Assembly: GCA_016278415.1 (NCBI GenBank)
Contig: JADQBV010000066.1
Coordinates: forward strand, 1-11,031
From: Halanaerobiales bacterium
GTDB lineage: Bacteria; Bacillota_F; Halanaerobiia; Halanaerobiales; DTU029
Direction: 5' to 3'
DNA length: 11,031 nucleotides
Positions 5,619-11,031 of this stretch are shown piece after piece. Every line of letters begins with the position of its first letter. Positions within the stretch are counted from its first letter, which is position 1. The notes under the pieces are model-generated. The model did no database searches, was not told where the DNA came from, and saw only the letters and a list, made by a program, of their open reading frames with translations. Both the position numbers and the translations under genes were made by a program.

Positions 5619-6765
5619 TGTTGGTATATCAAGTATCTGCAAGAAAGGCGAGGAAGTCTGTGGTGATACAACCCAGGTTATCAATACAAAAGATAGTACT
5701 ACAATTATATTATCAGATGGTTTAGGTAGTGGTATTAAAGCTAGCATTTTGTCAATCTTATCAACAAAGATTGCTGCCAGGCTGCTTAAGGAAAATATAG
5801 GACTTGAGCAGGTTTTTGAAACAATAGCTGGTACTTTGCCAATTTGCCGAGTGAGAGACATAGCATATTCAACACTGTCTATACTTAAGGTAGATGCTTT
5901 AGGGATGGGTCACTTAATAGAATATGATAATCCATCATTAATGATAATTAGAGATAATGAGCTCCTTGATATTAGAAAAGTCCAGCGTCATATAGCTGGC
6001 AAAAGGGTTTATGAGGCTTTTTTTGAGTTGGAGAAAGATGATACTTTATTAATGATTAGTGATGGAATTATTAATGCTGGTGTTGGTGGTTTGTTTAAAT
6101 TAGGTCTAGGTCAAGATAGATTATTAAAAAATATTTTTAAAAATGATTGGCTCCAAAACAATCCTCATTTTATAGCAGATCATATCATTGGAATCACTAA
6201 AGCTTATTATCAAGGTAAACCTGGAGATGATTCTACTTGTGCCGTTATTAAGGCTCGTGAGCCAAGGAAAGTTGTTGTTATAACAGGTCCTCCTGCTGAA
6301 GATAGTAAAGATCACAAAGTGGTAGATAGGTTTATATCAAATGGGGACCAACAGGTTATTTGTGGTGGTGCCACAGGTAATATGGTTGCTCGTGTGTTAG
6401 ACAGAAAACTAGAAACTAGTCTGGAATATGTAGACCCTTCTGTTCCTCCTATTGGGTATATTGAAGGAATAGACCTTGTTACAGAAGGTATTCTTACCCT
6501 TAATAAAGCCTATGAACTGATTCAGACAATTGATCATGAAGATTTTTTTACTAGGAGGATAGAATTAGAATCTGATGGTGCATCAAGATTGGTAGATGTT
6601 TTAATGAATGCTGATAAGATAACCATTTTGATGGGGACAGCAGTTAACCCAGCACATAAAGAATTAATGCAATCATTACAGTTAAAACCCAGGCCATCTA
6701 TTGTGGGCAAGATGGTTAATCTATTACGAAATAAAGGTAAAGATGTTGAGATGGAAGTCTTTTAA
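5602..6765 (+). CDS. SpoIIE/PP2C-type protein serine phosphatase with an unrecognised C-terminal domain
   Basis: The protein has 387 residues from ATG 5602, which is 9 bases after AGAGG. A GTG two codons upstream lies too close to that site. Residues 15-215 form a PP2C/SpoIIE phosphatase with the metal-binding aspartates in place: CGD (D22), LSDGLGSG (D39), ISDGI (D154) and GDDST (D209-D210). Such enzymes remove phosphate from Ser/Thr. Residues about 220-387 are a separate domain with a GPP segment, a CGGAT motif and a TEG-xx-TL segment; I do not recognise it. The first 17 bases overlap the 3' end of hydS, implying translational coupling. Phosphatases of this kind are known beside sensory hydrogenases, so it is the probable output of the HydS PAS domain. 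No partner kinase or anti-sigma factor is in view. Confidence 0.85.
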   Translation: MKLKVDVGISSICKKGEEVCGDTTQVINTKDSTTIILSDGLGSGIKASILSILSTKIAARLLKENIGLEQVFETIAGTLPICRVRDIAYSTLSILKVDALGMGHLIEYDNPSLMIIRDNELLDIRKVQRHIAGKRVYEAFFELEKDDTLLMISDGIINAGVGGLFKLGLGQDRLLKNIFKNDWLQNNPHFIADHIIGITKAYYQGKPGDDSTCAVIKAREPRKVVVITGPPAEDSKDHKVVDRFISNGDQQVICGGATGNMVARVLDRKLETSLEYVDPSVPPIGYIEGIDLVTEGILTLNKAYELIQTIDHEDFFTRRIELESDGASRLVDVLMNADKITILMGTAVNPAHKELMQSLQLKPRPSIVGKMVNLLRNKGKDVEMEVF

Positions 6766-6791
6766 ATTTGCTTATTTCCACTCCTGATTGA

Positions 6792-6823
6792 CAGTTTTAG
6801 TAATACTATTGAGATAAAAACTG
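6792..6823 (+). repeat. Intercistronic inverted repeat next to a ribosome binding site
   Basis: CAGTTTT (6792-6798) is complementary to AAAACTG (6817-6823), with an 18-base loop. The right arm ends on the first G of the GGAGG site serving the second [2Fe-2S] protein gene. It sits in the only sizeable gap (69 bases) within the operon. There is no T-run, so it is not a terminator. It could influence mRNA processing or translation of the downstream half. Only two of the seven pairs in the stem are G-C, so it is weak. Confidence 0.25.
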
Positions 6824-6834
6824 GAGGTATATGT

Positions 6835-7071
6835 ATGGATATAATAAAAATCGAGATATGTGTAGGTACATCCTGTCATCTAATGGGTAGTAATTTAATA
6901 TTAGATTTCCTGGAAAATTTACCGGAGGATGTCAAAAGGCGGATTGATATAAGTTATATAAGTTGTTTGAATAAGTGCAGTAAAGGTCCTCTTGTCAGGG
7001 TTGGAGATCTTGAAATAGAGAACACAACACCTGAAAAGATAAATCGGGTATTGGAAAAACAATTACTATAG
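6835..7071 (+). CDS. Thioredoxin-like [2Fe-2S] ferredoxin, second copy
   Basis: This 78-residue protein is paralogous to the one at 3571-3822: MDIIKIEICVGTSCH parallels MEFIKITVCIGSGCH. The cluster ligands are C9-x4-C14 and C44-x3-C48. It is expected to hold one [2Fe-2S] cluster and to serve as electron mediator for the group B-type hydrogenase encoded immediately downstream. The ATG is 7 bases after a clear GGAGG. The stop codon overlaps the ribosome binding site of the next gene, indicating coupling. It carries only the thioredoxin-like fold and none of the N-terminal helices of NuoE. Confidence 0.85.
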   Translation: MDIIKIEICVGTSCHLMGSNLILDFLENLPEDVKRRIDISYISCLNKCSKGPLVRVGDLEIENTTPEKINRVLEKQLL

Positions 7072-7078
7072 GGAGTGG
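7070..7078 (+). promoter_or_regulatory. Ribosome binding site that decides the hydrogenase start
   Basis: AGGGAGTGG overlaps the stop codon of the preceding gene. It is correctly placed, with about 5 bases of spacing, for ATG 7084. The in-frame GTG at 7075 lies inside the site and is therefore unlikely to be the start. Confidence 0.55.
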
Positions 7079-7083
7079 ATATA

Positions 7084-8631
7084 ATGACTCAGTTGGTATC
7101 AGAAGTAATAAAAATAAGACGACGGGTCCTTACAGAAATAGCAAAACTATTTTTTAATGATAAATTACTCGAGGAAATAGATTCTATTCCCAGGAAATTA
7201 GTTAATGATGGTATAACCCATTATCGCTGTTGTAAGTATAAAGAAATGGCTATTTTGAAAGAGAGAATTAAGCTTGTTCTTGGAGTAAGACTAAGTGACT
7301 TTAATAAAGATAAGCGTTTAGCAGAATTTGCTGAAGAAAAAATAGCCGAATTATCAATGACCTCTCCTTCACCCGATAACAAAAAAGAGGATAATATTAT
7401 TTCCATAATTGAAGAAGCCTGTGACCAGTGTTCTATCGAAAAAATAGTTGTAACAAATGCTTGCCGTAATTGTGTAGCTCATAGTTGTGTAAACAGCTGT
7501 CCAAAAGAGGCAATAACTATAGTTAATAATCGGGCATATATAATGAAAGATAAATGTATTGAATGTGGTTTATGTGTGAAGGCATGTTCCTATGGTGCGA
7601 TAATTGAAATAGATAGACCATGTAATCGTGCTTGTGCAGTAGGTGCTATAGTTCCCGGGGATAAGGCAACAGCAAAGATAGATACTGAGGCTTGTGTAGA
7701 ATGTGGTTCATGCATTGTAGCTTGTCCATTTGGCGCTATATCCTCTCGCTCAGAAATGGTAAAAGTCATAAACTCTTTGAAAAACTCAGAAAAGAAAGTA
7801 GTTGCTATGCTTGCACCTTCATATATCGGTCAATTTGGTAATGGTGTTGATTGGGAAACATTAGTTAAGGGTCTAAAAAAGATGGGTTTTTATGATGTTG
7901 TCATGGTAGCTAATGGTGCTGATACTGTTATTGAAGAGGAAAGCCAGGAACTAATGGAAAAACTTAATATAAAAATCAATGAGAAAGAAACATTATTTAA
8001 TTCCTGTTGTCCTTCTTTTAAAAGTCTTATTAAGATACATTATCCTGAATTATATAAAAATATATCATCTACGGATTCACCAATGCTAGAAACGGCTAAG
8101 ACTGTCTTGGATATAGATGATACAGTCGAATGTATATTTATAGGTCCCTGTCTAGCGAAAAAAGGTGAGGCATTAAGAGAAGGTGGAGACTTAATAACTG
8201 CTGTAATGACATTTGAAGAATTAATAGCTATGTTTGTTGCTGCTGATATTAATTTAGCAAAAATAGCCCAAGAGGAAAATATGGTCATTATTGATAAAGA
8301 AAAACAGTTAGTTTCTATGTCAGAAAATATGTATCAAGCAAGTCTTGATGCCGTTAATTTCTGCCAAAATGGAGGAGTTGGTCAGGCAGTTATTAATAAT
8401 CTCAAGAAGAAAAAATCTAATGCTCAAGTTTCTAGCACATCTGTCTCAGGAATATCAGAATGTAAACGACTATTAGAATTAATCACTAAAGGTAAATCTC
8501 AGTATAATTTTGTAGAGGGTATGGGATGTGGTGATGGGTGTATAGGTGGTCCAGGGATATTAGTTAAACCTTCAAAAGCACGAGGTATATTAAAAAAGAT
8601 GAGTATTGATAATAGTAAAAATAAGGTTTAA
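7084..8631 (+). CDS. Group B-type (TIGR04105-like) monomeric [FeFe] hydrogenase
   Basis: The protein has 515 residues from ATG 7084. Its N-terminal ~100 residues (IRRRVLTEIAKL, then ILKERIKLVLG) are the helical region typical of [FeFe] hydrogenase group B1/B3. A cysteine-rich section follows: C127-x2-C130-x4-C135-x3-C139, C158-x2-C161-x2-C164-x3-C168 and C204-x2-C207-x2-C210-x3-C214, plus the pairs C113/C116 and C180/C184. That is 16 cysteines, enough for four [4Fe-4S] clusters. The H-cluster domain has NSCCPSF (C308, C309), GPCLAKKGE (C356, K359, E362) and EGMGCGDGC (C482, C486), so the cubane ligands are complete. It should catalyse H+/H2 interconversion with ferredoxin or the adjacent [2Fe-2S] protein. 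The Met of the MPC motif is Gly, so turnover rate and direction are uncertain. It is co-transcribed with rex. Confidence 0.85.
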   Translation: MTQLVSEVIKIRRRVLTEIAKLFFNDKLLEEIDSIPRKLVNDGITHYRCCKYKEMAILKERIKLVLGVRLSDFNKDKRLAEFAEEKIAELSMTSPSPDNKKEDNIISIIEEACDQCSIEKIVVTNACRNCVAHSCVNSCPKEAITIVNNRAYIMKDKCIECGLCVKACSYGAIIEIDRPCNRACAVGAIVPGDKATAKIDTEACVECGSCIVACPFGAISSRSEMVKVINSLKNSEKKVVAMLAPSYIGQFGNGVDWETLVKGLKKMGFYDVVMVANGADTVIEEESQELMEKLNIKINEKETLFNSCCPSFKSLIKIHYPELYKNISSTDSPMLETAKTVLDIDDTVECIFIGPCLAKKGEALREGGDLITAVMTFEELIAMFVAADINLAKIAQEENMVIIDKEKQLVSMSENMYQASLDAVNFCQNGGVGQAVINNLKKKKSNAQVSSTSVSGISECKRLLELITKGKSQYNFVEGMGCGDGCIGGPGILVKPSKARGILKKMSIDNSKNKV

Positions 8632-8644
8632 GGAGTAGATTGAG

Positions 8645-9295
8645 ATGGGTTATAAAAAGATTAAAAAAACTGAAAAGGCTATTCCAATTAGCGTAATTAA
8701 AAGACTACCAATATATCATAGATATCTAAATAAATTAATAGACAGGGATGTCGAGCATATTTCTTCGAAACAATTGGCAGAAAAGCTAGGTGTTACTGCT
8801 TCTCAGATTAGACAGGATTTAAGTCATTTTGGTACTTTTGGTCAACGTGGTTATGGCTATCGTGTCAATGACTTAGCAAAGGCTATAGGTGAAATATTAG
8901 GAGTAAATAACAAATTGCATATGGTTTTGGTTGGAGCGGGTAATTTAGGTGGTGCCATTATTAATTATCCCAATTTCAGTAAACGTGGTTTTATAATAAC
9001 TGCAATTTTTGATAATGATCCTGCAAAAGTTGGTACGAAAATAGCCGGCTGTATAGTATTAAGCATAGATTCTTTGAGAGAATATCTAGAATCTCATGCC
9101 ATTGATATAGGTATCCTTGCAATACCGGCTGAGGATACTTATGAAATTGTAAAAATATTTGAAGAGTGTAATATCAAAGGCTTATGGAATTTTGCGCCTG
9201 TTAGTTTAAATTTGGAGAATGTCTTAGTGGAAAATGTACACATTAGTGAAAGCCTGATGACACTAGCCTATCAGATTAAAGAGATGGATGAATAA
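8645..9295 (+). CDS. rex: Redox-sensing transcriptional repressor Rex
   Basis: This 216-residue protein has the full Rex layout. An N-terminal winged helix contains the recognition segment TASQIRQDLSHFGTFGQRG (about residues 50-70). A Rossmann domain follows, with the NAD(H)-binding G97-x-G99-x2-G102 loop and an acidic FDNDP segment after the next strand. A C-terminal domain-swap helix closes the protein. Rex binds DNA when NADH is low and releases it when NADH/NAD+ rises, inducing NADH-oxidising and fermentative genes. The ATG follows an AAGGAG site that overlaps the hydrogenase stop codon, 13 bases after that gene. As last gene of the operon with two Rex-type operators at its promoter, rex is probably autoregulated. 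Confidence 0.96.
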   Translation: MGYKKIKKTEKAIPISVIKRLPIYHRYLNKLIDRDVEHISSKQLAEKLGVTASQIRQDLSHFGTFGQRGYGYRVNDLAKAIGEILGVNNKLHMVLVGAGNLGGAIINYPNFSKRGFIITAIFDNDPAKVGTKIAGCIVLSIDSLREYLESHAIDIGILAIPAEDTYEIVKIFEECNIKGLWNFAPVSLNLENVLVENVHISESLMTLAYQIKEMDE

Positions 9296-9337
9296 ATTGC
9301 ATTATAGTATAAATATAACGTAAAATAAATAATTGTG

Positions 9338-9366
9338 ACAGTCATGCTATTATATGGCTGTTTTTT
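9338..9366 (+). terminator. Intrinsic terminator after rex
   Basis: ACAGTCAT (9338-9345) pairs with ATGGCTGT (9354-9361) through 8 bp, including one G-T wobble, around an 8-base loop. Six Ts (9361-9366) follow. It starts about 40 bases after the rex stop and should end the hydrogenase/rex transcript, separating it from the flavoprotein gene. Confidence 0.8.
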
Positions 9367-9395
9367 CATTTTTATTGATAAGTATTTCTAATATT

Positions 9396-9432
9396 TAGTC
9401 TATTGATCTATCTGCACAAAGTAGATAGACTA
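9396..9432. repeat. Inverted repeat upstream of the AprA-like gene
   Basis: TAGTCTAT (9396-9403) is a perfect complement of ATAGACTA (9425-9432), and a nested pair CTATC (9408-9412)/GATAG (9424-9428) offers an alternative fold. There is no T-run afterwards. A weak promoter-like pair, TTGATC (9403-9408) and TAGACT (9426-9431) with 17-base spacing, overlaps it. It could be an operator or a 5' leader hairpin for the gene starting at 9506. It does not resemble a Rex site. Confidence 0.4.
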
Positions 9433-9505
9433 CTCATAATATATTAAGGTCAAAATATTAAAGTGAAAATAAGACTAAAATTTGTTTTGGGGGGATATTG
9501 AGTAT

Positions 9506-11031
9506 ATGGATGAGGTCAATGTTGAAGTATTAAAAACAGATCTTTTGATAATTGGAGGGGGTACTGCTGGTTGTCTGGCGGCTGTGAAAGCAAAACAGAA
9601 AGATCCTGATCTGGATGTTTTAATACTGGAGAAGGCACATATAGAAAGAAGCGGTTGTCTGGCAGCAGGAATGAATGCAATTAACGCTTACATAAATCCT
9701 GGAGAAACACCAGAAAGTTTTGTTAAGTATGTTCGAGCTGATGCTATGGGTCTAATAAGAGAAGACCTGGTTCTTTCTATGGGTGAAAGATTGAATGAAG
9801 TGGTCGAAGAGGTTGAGTCATGGGGTCTTCCTATTGAAAAAGACGAAGATGGTAACTATGCTGCAAGGGGAAGATGGAATATAAAAATTAATGGTGAAAA
9901 GTTAAAACCAATTATAGCAAATAAGGCTATTGAATCAGGTGCACAGGTATTGAACAGGGTAGCAGTCACTAATTTAATAGTAGAAGATGGTGTAGTTAAA
10001 GGGGCAGTTGGTTTTGGGGTAAGGGATAGTGTTTTTTATGTGGTAAATGCTAAAGCTGTATTAATTGCTACTGGTGGTGCAGCTGGTATTTATCGTCCAA
10101 ATAATGAAGGATCATCACATCATAAAATGTGGTACTCTCCATTTAATACAGGTGCGGGTTATGCCATGGGAATAAGAGCAGGAGCAGAGATGACCTCCTT
10201 TGAAATGAGGTTTATTGCTCTAAGAACAAAGGATGTAATAGCCCCTACTGGTACATTGGCTTTAGGTTTTGGCGCAAAACAGGTTAATTCAAAAGGTGAG
10301 CGTTTTATGGCCAACAAATATGGACATATGGGAGCAGAAGGTGCACCTACTCCATTAAGGGTATATGGTCCAACTCAGGAAGTAAAAGAAGGTCGTGGTC
10401 CTGTATTTATGGATACTACTCATTTAAGTGTAGAAGATATAACAGAACTTAAAAAAAGCTACCTGAATATGTATCCTGAATTAGTATTATCATGGGCAGC
10501 TAATGATTTTAATCCAGCAAAAGAAGCTATCGAAATTCAGGGAACAGAGCCATATGTAGTAGGTGGTCATACACAATCAGGTTATTGGATAGATATAAAT
10601 AGGGAAACAACTATCAAGGGCTTATATGCTGCAGGTGACGTTGCTGGAGGTGCACCATATAAATTTGTCAGTGGGTGTTGGGCAGAAGGAGCAATAGCTG
10701 CTGAAAGTGCTGTTGACTATATAAGTAAGCAAGAGGAATCTTTTGTAGATATAGAAGGTATAAATGAATTTAATATACAAGAAGAGTTAGTGCGGGTATT
10801 TGCACCTATGAGTCGTCAGGACGGAGTCAGGGCTGATGAGATGGAAGAGAGATTACAGAAAATAATGGATGAATATGCTGGTGGTGTTAGTCGTTATTAT
10901 GAGATGAATGATAGTGAATTGCATATAGCTGAAAAAAAGCTGAAACATTTAAAAACACAAATACAATATTTACTTGCTGATGATTTACATGATCTAATGA
11001 ATTGTCATGAAATAATTGATAGAATAGATGT
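9506..11031 (+). CDS. AprA-like FAD-dependent oxidoreductase (adenylylsulfate reductase alpha / fumarate reductase flavoprotein family), 3' partial
   Basis: 508 codons are visible and the frame is open at the right edge. ATG 9506 follows a GGGGGG site (9489-9494). The N-terminus has the dinucleotide-binding loop GGGTAG (17-22) with Glu42 at the end of the second strand. AprA-like segments follow: ERSGCLAAGMNAIN (47-60), GRWNIKINGE (122-131), FEMRFIALR (232-240, with R235), an EPYVVGGH stretch ending at His355, and GLYAAGDVAGGAP, which closes the FAD site. A helical C-terminal region then begins. These match the alpha subunit of APS reductase better than succinate dehydrogenase or L-aspartate oxidase. 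The [4Fe-4S] beta subunit expected next would be outside the window. Many fermenters carry AprA-like homologues whose substrate is not settled, so APS reduction is possible but not shown. Confidence 0.8.
   Translation, partial: MDEVNVEVLKTDLLIIGGGTAGCLAAVKAKQKDPDLDVLILEKAHIERSGCLAAGMNAINAYINPGETPESFVKYVRADAMGLIREDLVLSMGERLNEVVEEVESWGLPIEKDEDGNYAARGRWNIKINGEKLKPIIANKAIESGAQVLNRVAVTNLIVEDGVVKGAVGFGVRDSVFYVVNAKAVLIATGGAAGIYRPNNEGSSHHKMWYSPFNTGAGYAMGIRAGAEMTSFEMRFIALRTKDVIAPTGTLALGFGAKQVNSKGERFMANKYGHMGAEGAPTPLRVYGPTQEVKEGRGPVFMDTTHLSVEDITELKKSYLNMYPELVLSWAANDFNPAKEAIEIQGTEPYVVGGHTQSGYWIDINRETTIKGLYAAGDVAGGAPYKFVSGCWAEGAIAAESAVDYISKQEESFVDIEGINEFNIQEELVRVFAPMSRQDGVRADEMEERLQKIMDEYAGGVSRYYEMNDSELHIAEKKLKHLKTQIQYLLADDLHDLMNCHEIIDRID

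Noticed and set aside
6788..6815. Internal promoter before the second [2Fe-2S] gene
   Set aside because: TTGACA at 6788-6793 is perfect, but the best -10 at an acceptable distance (TGAGAT, 16-base spacer) matches only 3 of 6, and there is no terminator upstream.
5257..8288. Several minus-strand open frames (5257-5445, 5565-5861, 6124-6315, 7221-7406, 8040-8288)
   Set aside because: All are antisense to conserved hydrogenase or phosphatase coding sequence and look like frame shadows.
3571..8631. Trimeric electron-bifurcating HydABC hydrogenase
   Set aside because: The [2Fe-2S] proteins lack NuoE helices, no NuoF/HydB flavin subunit is present, and the two H-cluster proteins belong to sensory-type and group B architectures.
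9333..9350. Third Rex site (TTGTGAC...) after rex
   Set aside because: Only the left half resembles the consensus, the right half does not match, and the bases are part of the terminator stem.
9506..11031. Evidence for dissimilatory sulfate reduction
   Set aside because: A single AprA-like flavoprotein is not enough, since homologues occur in fermenters and no sat, aprB or dsr gene is visible in the window.

Overview
The window is AT-rich, with strong Shine-Dalgarno sequences, frequent GTG/TTG starts and densely packed operons. It carries [FeFe]-hydrogenase-type proteins, a Rex redox repressor and an AprA-like flavoprotein. Together these point to a strictly anaerobic, fermentative low-GC Firmicute. 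A halophilic or thermophilic clostridial or Halanaerobiales-type genome would fit, but the sequence does not prove the genus. No rRNA, tRNA, CRISPR array, insertion sequence or integrase was found.

Left part (1-3268). The 3' end of a CheA-like kinase fused to a CheX/CheC-type phosphatase domain is followed by a stand-alone CheY-like receiver. An HD-domain phosphohydrolase runs the opposite way and converges on the receiver gene, and a hairpin lies between the two. Divergent from the HD gene is a DUF389 membrane protein. Its ribosome binding site and TTG start are embedded in a hairpin plus T-run, which looks like a terminator or attenuator.

Central part (3377-9366). This is a six-gene operon: thioredoxin-like [2Fe-2S] protein, PAS-containing sensory-type [FeFe] hydrogenase (HydS type), SpoIIE/PP2C-type phosphatase, second thioredoxin-like [2Fe-2S] protein, group B-type [FeFe] hydrogenase, and rex. 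A consensus sigma-A promoter precedes it. Two Rex-type operators, at 3409-3426 and 3454-3471, lie at and just after the expected transcription start. A terminator follows rex. The simplest reading is an autoregulated redox/H2 module. NADH-sensitive Rex would control synthesis of the operon and of itself, the HydS protein would sense H2 or redox state, and the overlapping phosphatase gene would provide the signalling output. No NuoF-like flavin subunit is present, so this is not the usual trimeric bifurcating hydrogenase.

Right end (9506-11031). The first 508 codons of an AprA/fumarate-reductase-family flavoprotein begin after a 210-bp gap that contains the rex terminator and a separate inverted repeat. 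The gene runs off the window.
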